NCBI GenBank assembly: GCA_949740695.1
Contig: CATJIY010000071.1
Span: 1-5,854 of the forward strand
Length of the DNA stretch: 5,854 bases
From: an uncultured Eubacteriales bacterium
GTDB lineage: Bacteria; Bacillota; Clostridia; Oscillospirales; Butyricicoccaceae
Direction: 5' to 3'
Below are positions 1-5,345 of this stretch, piece by piece. The notes under the pieces were generated by a model. It searched no databases and was not told the origin of the DNA. It saw only the letters and a list, made by a program, of their open reading frames with translations. Within the stretch, counting starts at the first letter, position 1. Each line of letters opens with the position of its first letter. Position numbers and translations under genes: made by a program.

Positions 1-203
1 CAATCTAGGACTTGGCCGCAACGGTCACAACAGTTTACAAATTCCCGTTCCAGGGTAACTTTACATCTTGGACAGACGTAAAAACGCGCGTTGGGGAAAA
101 CCATAACCTCTGTGACCTTCATCGGTACGCCATATTGCACCAACGGCCAAAGCGCCAGCCAAAAAGCAAGCAGAGACGCAGGTTCGTTCGATAGATCTTT
201 CAT
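1..203 (-). CDS. Small zinc-ribbon protein, partial (C-terminus outside window)
   Basis: I read this frame by hand: it starts at the ATG on the complement of 201-203 and stays open for 67 codons to the window edge. The start lies in an ATGA overlap with the stop of the upstream HTH gene, so translation is probably coupled. The protein begins MKDLSNEPASLLAFWLALWP; residues about 10-26 are hydrophobic and rich in Trp and Leu. A Cys4 motif follows, CPRC at 44-47 and CDRC at 59-62, the spacing of a zinc ribbon, and the frame is still open at residue 67. The motif implies zinc binding and perhaps nucleic-acid or protein contact, but no specific function can be assigned. The hydrophobic stretch may be a buried helix or a short membrane segment; I cannot decide. 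The family is not recognised. The reading frame is well supported by the coupling and the motif. Confidence 0.72.
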   Translation of the reverse strand, partial: MKDLSNEPASLLAFWLALWPLVQYGVPMKVTEVMVFPNARFYVCPRCKVTLEREFVNCCDRCGQVLD

Positions 204-418
204 GGTTCGTCAGAGGAGACCATCAGCATTTCCACGGGAACCTCCAAAACTTCGCTGATCCGAAAGACCAAAGCTGCGGAGGGATTGGTCTTTTCCCCGC
301 GCTCCAGCGCACGGATATAGCGAATTGTCGTGTCAGCAAATTCCGCGATAAACGCTTGGGTAATACGCTTTTCCTGACGGATAGATTGCAGCGCTTGCCC
401 GCTAAATTTGTCCCTCAT
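200..418 (-). CDS. Xre/Cro-type helix-turn-helix transcriptional regulator, 72 aa
   Basis: This is a 72-residue single-domain protein of the HTH_3 (Xre/Cro/CI) kind and probably a DNA-binding regulator. Residues about 9-65 form the domain: RQEKRITQAFIAEFADTTIR contains the first helices and the turn, and YIRALERGEKTNPSAALVFR continues through the recognition helix and the conserved E-R-G-x-x-x-P-S loop (E39, R40, G41, P46, S47). No sensor or oligomerisation domain is attached. The start is fixed by a near-perfect ribosome binding site just upstream. Its stop overlaps the start of the zinc-ribbon gene (ATGA), so the two form a co-translated pair. It is transcribed away from polA. Such stand-alone Xre proteins occur both in mobile elements and as ordinary chromosomal regulators; nothing else here shows a mobile element. 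Its target is unknown; autoregulation in the 419-695 gap is possible but no operator was identified. Confidence 0.88.
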   Translation of the reverse strand: MRDKFSGQALQSIRQEKRITQAFIAEFADTTIRYIRALERGEKTNPSAALVFRISEVLEVPVEMLMVSSDEP

Positions 419-423
419 TGTTT

Positions 424-433
424 CACCTCCTTT
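424..433 (-). promoter_or_regulatory. Strong ribosome binding site of the HTH gene
   Basis: The complement reads AAAGGAGGTG followed by AAACA and the ATG at 418-416. This is an almost complete match to the anti-Shine-Dalgarno sequence at good spacing. It fixes the start of the HTH gene and suggests efficient translation of that gene and of the coupled zinc-ribbon gene. Confidence 0.88.
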
Positions 434-575
434 CTATTTTAAGTAACGAAATAAAGGGCGGAAAACGGGACGGAATTTCACAATTCTTTTTCAAAAATCG
501 CTGAAAAAAGCAGCCCGAACAACGCCGGATAATTCTCTTCATTCGCATGAAAACAAGCCCTCCAGGCCAGAATAC

Positions 576-604
576 TTGCAAACTCTTTTGAATCGGGCTA
601 TAAT
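576..604 (+). promoter_or_regulatory. Sigma-A-type promoter of the polA-rimI-tsaD operon
   Basis: A -35 box TTGCAA (576-581, four of six matches to TTGACA) is followed by exactly 17 bp and a perfect -10 box TATAAT (599-604). Transcription would begin near 611, giving a leader of about 85 nt before the polA ATG at 696. It is the best promoter in the window and the only convincing one in the divergent gap. The rest of the gap (about 434-575) holds only a weak AT-rich inverted repeat (TTTTTCA 487-493, TGAAAAA 502-508) that I cannot assign. Confidence 0.75.
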
Positions 605-695
605 ACATACAAAAACTTTCGCCGCCTCCACGTCGCGGCCCGCAAGCCAATCCGCGCGAAATCCGTAAAAACACCCCTGTTGAAAGAGGAACACT

Positions 696-3338
696 ATGAA
701 ACATTTGATGGTAATCGACGGTAACAGCCTGGTAAACCGGGCCTTTTACGGAGTCCGGCCGCTAACCGCGCCCGACGGAACCCCTACCAACGCAGTCTAT
801 GGCTTTCTTAATATGCTGCTCAAGCTGCGGGAGGATTTTTCTCCAGACGAGCTTTGCGTCTGCTTTGACTTGAAGGCAAAGACCTTCCGCCACCTGGCTT
901 ATGACGGATACAAAGCGCAGCGCAAACCCATGCCCCAAGAGCTGGCTGATCAATTCCCTCTGGTAAAGGCGGCGCTGGACGGGATGGGTATCCCCCGAAT
1001 GGAAGCCGAGGGCTATGAAGCGGATGATCTTTTGGGCACTCTCAGCGTGCTTTGTACCCAGGCGGGGGGGCAAACTACCATTGTCACTGGCGACCGGGAC
1101 AGCCTGCAATATATCACTTCATCCGCCCAAGTAGCTCTAGTGACCACCAAACAGGGCCAAACCCTTACCACAGTTTTTGACGAAGCGGCCTTTGCCGCAG
1201 CCTACAGCGGCTTGACGCCCCCTCGAATGGTAGATCTGAAAGCCATCATGGGGGACCAGTCGGACAATATTCCTGGGGTCAAAGGCATTGGGGAAAAAGG
1301 TGCGTTGGCCCTGTTGACCAAGTTTGGAACCTTGGAAAACGTTTACGCCAATCTGGAGGATCCGGCTATCTCGGCTTCTACGCGAAAAAAACTGGCCGAA
1401 AACCGGGATATGGCTTTTCTCAGTTATGATTTGGCTATGGGCTGCCGTACCGCGCCGGTAAGCGCCCAGCCCGGTCAGCTGGCCCCCCTCCAAGGGAATC
1501 CGGAGGCGCTTTATGCTCTGCTCACTCGTTTGGGGCTGCGTTCGCTTATCAAGCGGCTCCAGTTAAATCCCCCAGCTCAACCGGCGGCTTCCTCTATGCC
1601 AGTGGCTTTTCGGCCTTATCGGCAATTGAAAGATTTCACCCAGCTGGAGGTCGTTCTTCCCCTTTTGCCGGGAAAAGCAGTTCTTCTGTCTCAGGACCGA
1701 ACGTTGGCCGCTGCGGTACTTGCTGACGGAGAACCTGCTGTTTTCTGTTTAGAAGAACTGGGAGAGGAGGGCATGACCGCTTTTATTCACCATGCCTTTT
1801 GTGGAAAAACCGGACCGGTGATCCACGGCGGAAAAGATCTGATGACCAAGCTGCTGCTGGAAGGCAAACAGCCCGTTCCACCTGTCTTTGACACCAAACT
1901 GGGGGCCTATTTGCTGGACGCCAACCGCGGCAGCTATACGCTAACCGAATCTGCTATGCAGGTACTGGGCTTTGACGCGCTTCCCGCCTTTTATGACCAG
2001 GAAGACGCCCGCAATCTGCTGGGAGTCGCTCCAGAAGCGCTAGAATCCCTCTCCCAGCATTGCCAGCTGATTGCCGCCATGCAGGATCAGGAGCAAATCC
2101 GGCTGGAAGAAACCGGAATGAAAAAACTGCTGGAAGAGATAGAACTGCCTTTGCTGCCGGTGCTGGCCAAGATGCAAGCCAGAGGCATACTGGCAGACAA
2201 GCAGCGGCTGCTGGACTTTGGCCGTCAATTGGATGGCGAGCTGGAAAAGTTGGAAAAGCAAATTGATCAGCTGGCCGGCCATTCTTTTAATATTGCCTCC
2301 CCCAAGCAGTTGGGCGCCGTACTCTTCGATGAGTTAGGCTTAAAGACAGGCAAAAAAACCCGTACGGGCTACTCCACTGATGCGGAAACTCTGGAAAAAC
2401 TGAAATCCGCTCACCCCATCGTCCCCATACTTTTAGACTGGCGGCGGGTAAGCAAGCTAAAATCCACCTATGTGGAGGGACTTAGCAAGGTCATTGGGCC
2501 TGACGGCCGGGTGCGCTCCACTTTCCATCAAACGGTCACCGCCACCGGGCGGCTCAGTTCGGCCGATCCCAACCTGCAAAACCTGCCGGTGCGCCGGGAA
2601 GAAGGAAGCGAGATTCGCCGGTGCTTTACTGCCCCAAAGGGCTGGGTGTTAGTGGACGCCGACTATTCTCAGATCGAACTGCGGGTGTTGGCCCATATGG
2701 CCGGCGACAAAGCCATGCAGGCGGCCTTCGCTTCGGGAGAAGATATCCACGCAGTCACCGCTTCCCAAGTTTTTGGAACGCCGCTGGACCAGGTGACCCC
2801 CGCCCAACGACGGGCGGCTAAGGCGGTAAACTTTGGAATTGTTTACGGCATATCAGCCTGGTCGCTGGCTGACGACATCCACGTAAGCAACAGCCAAGCC
2901 CAGGATTATATTAACGCTTATCTTTCTCACTATGCCGGCGTACGGGATTTTATGAACCAGGTAAAAAACCAAGCCTCCGAAACCGGCTGGGTTTCCACCC
3001 TGTACGGCCGGCGGCGGATTATTCCAGAATTGAAAAGTTCGAATTTTAACACTCGTTCCTTTGGCCAGCGGGCTGCTATGAATACCCCCATCCAAGGAAC
3101 TGCCGCCGACATTATTAAGCTGGCGATGATTCGGGTGGATCAACGGTTAGAAAAAGAAGGCCTGGAAGCCCGGCTGATCCTTCAGGTACACGACGAACTG
3201 ATTCTGGAGGCCCCGGAAAGGGAAGTCCAAACAGCCGCCCGGTTGCTTCAAGAAGAGATGGAAGCAGCCGCCCAACTGCAGGTCAAGCTTACCGTCGATG
3301 TTTCCTGGGGAGGCAACTGGTATGACGCTAAAAAATGA
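696..3338 (+). CDS. polA: DNA polymerase I with inactive proofreading domain, 880 aa
   Basis: Family A DNA polymerase I, a cytoplasmic enzyme that fills repair gaps and removes RNA primers from Okazaki fragments. Residues 1 to about 290 are the 5' nuclease: D8 in VIDGN, E108/D110/D111 in GYEADDL, D133/D135 in TGDRD, D187/D190 in MGDQSDNIPG, then a helix-hairpin-helix GVKGIGEKGA. Residues about 300-480 occupy the 3'-5' exonuclease position but lack the acidic DxE, the N...D pair (the stretch reads HGGKDLM) and the YxxxD motif, so proofreading is predicted absent, as in many Bacillus-type PolI enzymes. The polymerase domain is intact: motif A DADYSQIEL with D656, motif B R705, K709, F713, Y717, and motif C HDE with D833 and E834. 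F713, at the E. coli F762 position, favours normal discrimination against dideoxynucleotides. AAAGAGGA at 683-690 supports the start. Full length for the family; first gene of the operon. Confidence 0.98.
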   Translation: MKHLMVIDGNSLVNRAFYGVRPLTAPDGTPTNAVYGFLNMLLKLREDFSPDELCVCFDLKAKTFRHLAYDGYKAQRKPMPQELADQFPLVKAALDGMGIPRMEAEGYEADDLLGTLSVLCTQAGGQTTIVTGDRDSLQYITSSAQVALVTTKQGQTLTTVFDEAAFAAAYSGLTPPRMVDLKAIMGDQSDNIPGVKGIGEKGALALLTKFGTLENVYANLEDPAISASTRKKLAENRDMAFLSYDLAMGCRTAPVSAQPGQLAPLQGNPEALYALLTRLGLRSLIKRLQLNPPAQPAASSMPVAFRPYRQLKDFTQLEVVLPLLPGKAVLLSQDRTLAAAVLADGEPAVFCLEELGEEGMTAFIHHAFCGKTGPVIHGGKDLMTKLLLEGKQPVPPVFDTKLGAYLLDANRGSYTLTESAMQVLGFDALPAFYDQEDARNLLGVAPEALESLSQHCQLIAAMQDQEQIRLEETGMKKLLEEIELPLLPVLAKMQARGILADKQRLLDFGRQLDGELEKLEKQIDQLAGHSFNIASPKQLGAVLFDELGLKTGKKTRTGYSTDAETLEKLKSAHPIVPILLDWRRVSKLKSTYVEGLSKVIGPDGRVRSTFHQTVTATGRLSSADPNLQNLPVRREEGSEIRRCFTAPKGWVLVDADYSQIELRVLAHMAGDKAMQAAFASGEDIHAVTASQVFGTPLDQVTPAQRRAAKAVNFGIVYGISAWSLADDIHVSNSQAQDYINAYLSHYAGVRDFMNQVKNQASETGWVSTLYGRRRIIPELKSSNFNTRSFGQRAAMNTPIQGTAADIIKLAMIRVDQRLEKEGLEARLILQVHDELILEAPEREVQTAARLLQEEMEAAAQLQVKLTVDVSWGGNWYDAKK

Positions 3339-3798
3339 GACGGCTGGAACGGAACAGGCTTTGACCTTTGGTCCATTGGAAGAAAAGTGGCTGGACCAGA
3401 TGGCCGCTTTAGAACGAGACTGTTTTTCTCTGCCTTGGAGCCGGGAAGCCTTGGCAAATGAGCTAAAACGTGAGGACGCTCCTTATGTGATTTGTTTTCA
3501 AGGAAAAACTCTGCTGGGTTATATCGGTTGCCGGATTGCCATTGACGAAGGAGAAATCACCAATGTGGCGGTTTCTCCCCAGGCCCGGCGGCGAGGCGTT
3601 GGCCGCAGGATGTTGGATCAAGCCATGCTTCTTTTGAAAAACAGAGGGGTTCGTCAAGTTTTTCTGGAGGTGCGGGAAAGCAATCTGCCCGCCCAGCGGC
3701 TATATGAGCAGGCGGGTTTTGTCCCCGTTGGCCGCCGGCGGCACTATTATATAAAACCAGAGGAGGATGCTCTTTTATTAGGGCGGGAACTGATATGA
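3322..3798 (+). CDS. rimI: Ribosomal-protein-alanine N-acetyltransferase RimI, 158 aa
   Basis: GNAT-fold acetyltransferase of the RimI family, which transfers acetyl from acetyl-CoA to the N-terminal alanine of ribosomal protein S18 in E. coli. Numbered from the ATG at 3322, the beta-strand NVAVSP (81-86) leads into the acetyl-CoA pyrophosphate loop RRRGVG (89-94, matching Q/R-x-x-G-x-G). E116 in LEVRESN and Y128 in LYEQAGF match in order and spacing the general base and acid of E. coli RimI (E103, Y115), and the tail HYYIKPEEDALLL is typical of the family. An upstream in-frame ATG at 3298 would add eight residues but has no ribosome binding site. The 3322 start has GGGGAGG (3307-3313) eight bases ahead and overlaps the polA end by 17 bp, so I prefer it. 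The stop overlaps the tsaD start. The substrate in this organism could extend beyond S18. Confidence 0.93.
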   Translation: MTLKNETAGTEQALTFGPLEEKWLDQMAALERDCFSLPWSREALANELKREDAPYVICFQGKTLLGYIGCRIAIDEGEITNVAVSPQARRRGVGRRMLDQAMLLLKNRGVRQVFLEVRESNLPAQRLYEQAGFVPVGRRRHYYIKPEEDALLLGRELI

Positions 3799-4835
3799 GC
3801 AAGTTGATTTTGGCGGTGGAAAGCTCTTGTGATGAGACTGCCTGCGCCATTTCCCAAGACGGACGGAAAATCCTTTCCGACGTGGTAGTCTCCCAGGCGG
3901 AACTGCACGCTCGATACGGCGGGGTAGTTCCTGAGATCGCCTCCCGCAAACATATTGAAACCATCTCCCAGGCGGCCGAACAGGCCGTGGCGCAAGCGGG
4001 AATATCCTTTTCTCACCTGGACGGAGTGGCGGCTACCTGTGCTCCCGGGTTAATCGGCGCGCTGCTGGTGGGAGCCAACTTTGCCAAAGGATTGGCCATG
4101 TCCCTAGACCGGCCTTTTATTCCAGTACATCACATCCGGGGACATGTGGCGGCCAATTACGTAGCCTTTCCACAACTGACTCCGCCCCTCACCGCTCTTG
4201 TGGCTTCAGGAGGACACACTGTAATTTTGGATGTGACCGGCTACACCGATTTAGAAGTATTAGGGGCTTCTCGGGATGACGCAGCAGGAGAAGCTTTTGA
4301 TAAAATTGCCCGAGTGTTGGGTCTTCCATATCCCGGCGGAGCGGCCATGGACGCTTTGGCTCAGAAAGGAGATTCCAACCGCTACAGTCTGCCTCCGGCA
4401 ATTATCCGAGAAAGCGACTATGACTTTTCCTTTTCCGGACTGAAAACGGCCGCTTTAAACCTCCTTCATAACGCCCAGCAAAAAGGGCAGGAAATTTGCC
4501 GGGAAGATTTAGCCGCCGCTGTTTCTCAAACAGTGGCGCAAAGCGTGGTCTTTCGAGTGATTGCCGCCGCCAAAGCCCGAGGCCGCAAACAGATTGCCGC
4601 CGCCGGCGGAGTAGCAGCCAACAGTTTTCTTCGAAAAATGCTAAAAAAAGAATGCCTCCAAGCAGGACTTGATCTCTACCTACCCCCGCTTGCCCTTTGC
4701 GGGGATAACGGATCTATGATCGCTTGCCAGGCCTTTTATGAATTGGAATCCGGTAATGTGGGGGACCTTTCTCAAAACTGTTTTGCCACCTTGCCGGCCA
4801 GCCAAAATGTATGCCGCTGGCAAGGATCTTTTTAA
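3795..4835 (+). CDS. tsaD: tRNA t6A37 threonylcarbamoyltransferase TsaD, 346 aa
   Basis: TsaD (Kae1/YgjD family, ASKHA fold) is the catalytic subunit that moves the threonylcarbamoyl group from threonylcarbamoyl-AMP to A37 of tRNAs reading ANN codons, acting with TsaB and TsaE in bacteria. Visible motifs, in order: ESSCDET (9-15) at the start of the first phosphate loop, the metal-binding HxxxH as H113 and H117 in VHHIRGH, SGGHT (138-142), DDAAGEAFDKIARVLGLPYP (161-180), DFSFSGLKTAA, AAGGVAANS, and the C-terminal CGDNGSMIA with the expected metal-binding D304. Length is normal for the family and no key residue is missing. The ATG lies in an ATGA overlap with the rimI stop, so translation is probably coupled; the nearby GGGCGGG is a modest ribosome binding site. 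It is the last gene of the operon. The partner genes tsaB and tsaE are not in this window. Confidence 0.98.
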   Translation: MSKLILAVESSCDETACAISQDGRKILSDVVVSQAELHARYGGVVPEIASRKHIETISQAAEQAVAQAGISFSHLDGVAATCAPGLIGALLVGANFAKGLAMSLDRPFIPVHHIRGHVAANYVAFPQLTPPLTALVASGGHTVILDVTGYTDLEVLGASRDDAAGEAFDKIARVLGLPYPGGAAMDALAQKGDSNRYSLPPAIIRESDYDFSFSGLKTAALNLLHNAQQKGQEICREDLAAAVSQTVAQSVVFRVIAAAKARGRKQIAAAGGVAANSFLRKMLKKECLQAGLDLYLPPLALCGDNGSMIACQAFYELESGNVGDLSQNCFATLPASQNVCRWQGSF

Positions 4836-4837
4836 AC

Positions 4838-4863
4838 TGTTTTCTATTTTTCAAATAAAAACA
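4838..4863 (+). terminator. Weak AT-rich hairpin just after tsaD
   Basis: TGTTTTCTATTT (4838-4849) can pair with AAATAAAAACA (4853-4863) around a TTC loop, giving 11 pairs with one bulged C. It begins two bases after the tsaD stop, the right place for an operon terminator. Against this, the stem is nearly all A-T and no U-run follows, so intrinsic termination would be weak. It also lies between two AAACTGTT direct repeats (4834-4841 and 4863-4870). Confidence 0.25.
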
Positions 4864-4958
4864 AACTGTTAATGCATTTGGAAATTCTTAGAGACTACTT
4901 GATTTCTTTTAAAAATTTTCTGCGGAAAACCCTGTACTTTTTTTGTTTCTTTCTCAGA

Positions 4959-4981
4959 AAACCCTTTTGCTATAGGGGTTT
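4959..4981 (+). terminator. Candidate weak terminator hairpin AAACCC/GGGTTT
   Basis: AAACCC (4959-4964) and GGGTTT (4976-4981) form a 6-bp stem with an 11-base loop, followed by TGATCATTTTTAT. This has some GC in the stem and a T-rich tail, so it is a somewhat better operon terminator candidate than the hairpin next to the tsaD stop, but the loop is long and the stem short. Confidence 0.27.
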
Positions 4982-4994
4982 GATCATTTTTATC

Positions 4995-5024
4995 TGTGGA
5001 AAACTCTGTGGAAAATGTGGATAA
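4995..5024 (-). promoter_or_regulatory. Array of three DnaA boxes
   Basis: Three 9-mers sit within 30 bp, all in the same orientation: TGTGGAAAA (4995-5003), TGTGGAAAA (5007-5015) and TGTGGATAA (5016-5024). On the complement these are TTTTCCACA twice and the perfect consensus DnaA box TTATCCACA. The first two differ from consensus at one position; the second and third abut directly. They lie in AT-rich DNA, the setting of replication origins and of DnaA-titrating or DnaA-regulated sites. No dnaA or dnaN gene is visible, so I call a DnaA-box cluster and not oriC. Confidence 0.6.
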
Positions 5025-5141
5025 CTTTTGGTATAGGATACTGGTGTTCTGCCAGCTTCCATTGTTTTATGGATCGGTATAAAAGGTAATTTGGCTACTC
5101 AAAAAAAACGGAAAAACAGGGAAATTCTTTTTGGAAACCTA

Positions 5142-5170
5142 TTGATTTTTCTAAGAAAAGGGGTTACACT
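5142..5170 (+). promoter_or_regulatory. Candidate rex promoter
   Basis: TTGATT (5142-5147, four of six matches to TTGACA), a 17-bp spacer and TACACT (5165-5170, four of six matches to TATAAT) form a plausible sigma-A promoter. Transcription would begin near 5177, leaving a leader of about 170 nt before the rex ATG. No clear Rex operator (two TTAACA-type half sites in inverted orientation) was found over it, so autoregulation is not supported by what I can see. Confidence 0.4.
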
Positions 5171-5184
5171 GTAATCGCCAAGGG

Positions 5185-5225
5185 CTGGGGAGACATTCCT
5201 TTTTTGGAAGTCCGATCTTCCCCAG
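5185..5225 (+). other. Two-part stem-loop in the rex leader
   Basis: CTGGGGA (5185-5191) pairs perfectly with TCCCCAG (5219-5225). Directly inside, GAC (5192-5194) pairs with GTC (5210-5212) and TTCC (5196-5199) with GGAA (5206-5209) around a T6 loop, with a bulged A and a six-base internal bulge (5213-5218). That is 14 pairs in a 41-base element, the strongest potential RNA structure in the gap. No U-run follows the 3' arm, so it does not look like an intrinsic terminator. It matches no riboswitch that I recognise. It could stabilise the mRNA, bind a protein, or belong to an unannotated small RNA. Confidence 0.45.
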
Positions 5226-5345
5226 AAGTAATCGCGCAGGAGCCGAATATTTTATTAAATTTTCTTTCTCAGCCTTTTTGCCCTGTAAAAGACCGGCCGG
5301 AAGGTCACAGCTGGGTTTCTGTTTGTTATGTCAGGGGGGCGCCAT

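Larger units (their letters stand above)
4836..5345. other. 510-bp intergenic region between tsaD and rex
   Basis: No convincing gene lies here on either strand. The first two thirds (4841-5160) are AT-rich, about 31% GC by hand count. Contents in order: weak hairpins after tsaD, three DnaA-box sequences (4995-5024), a second AT-rich stretch with an A8 run at 5101-5108, a candidate promoter (5142-5170), and a more GC-balanced leader with a stem-loop before rex. The sub-features are annotated separately. An open frame without a good start codon (5090-5353) is discussed among the findings. Confidence 0.75.

Noticed and set aside
12..194. 60-codon plus-strand open frame at the left edge
   Set aside because: It lies antisense to the zinc-ribbon frame, which has an ATGA coupling and a Cys4 motif; the plus-strand version has no recognisable features.
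434..464. Possible minus-strand promoter CGGAAA/ATTTTA (complement TTTCCG-17-TAAAAT) for the HTH gene
   Set aside because: Transcription would start near 429, inside the Shine-Dalgarno sequence at 424-433, leaving an mRNA without a complete ribosome binding site. No better minus-strand promoter was found, so the true one remains unassigned.
423..704. 93-codon minus-strand open frame covering the polA promoter
   Set aside because: It starts inside polA, has no ribosome binding site, spans the perfect TATAAT promoter and the HTH gene's own ribosome binding site, and its translation resembles no domain.
4863..4885. Possible Rex operator around TGTTAATGCATTTGG
   Set aside because: Only one half (TGTTAA) resembles the Rex half site; the other half does not form the required inverted TTAACA. 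It is also some 470 bp from the rex start.
4971..4976. Extended -10 element TGCTATAGG ahead of the DnaA boxes
   Set aside because: No acceptable -35 box at the right distance, and the sequence overlaps the AAACCC/GGGTTT hairpin.
4836..5345. Calling the whole gap oriC
   Set aside because: AT-richness and DnaA boxes fit, but without dnaA, dnaN or GC-skew information the origin call cannot be supported from this window.
5177..5345. 6S RNA or a known riboswitch in the rex leader
   Set aside because: There is no long terminal stem enclosing a central bubble as in 6S RNA, and no conserved riboswitch core that I recognise.
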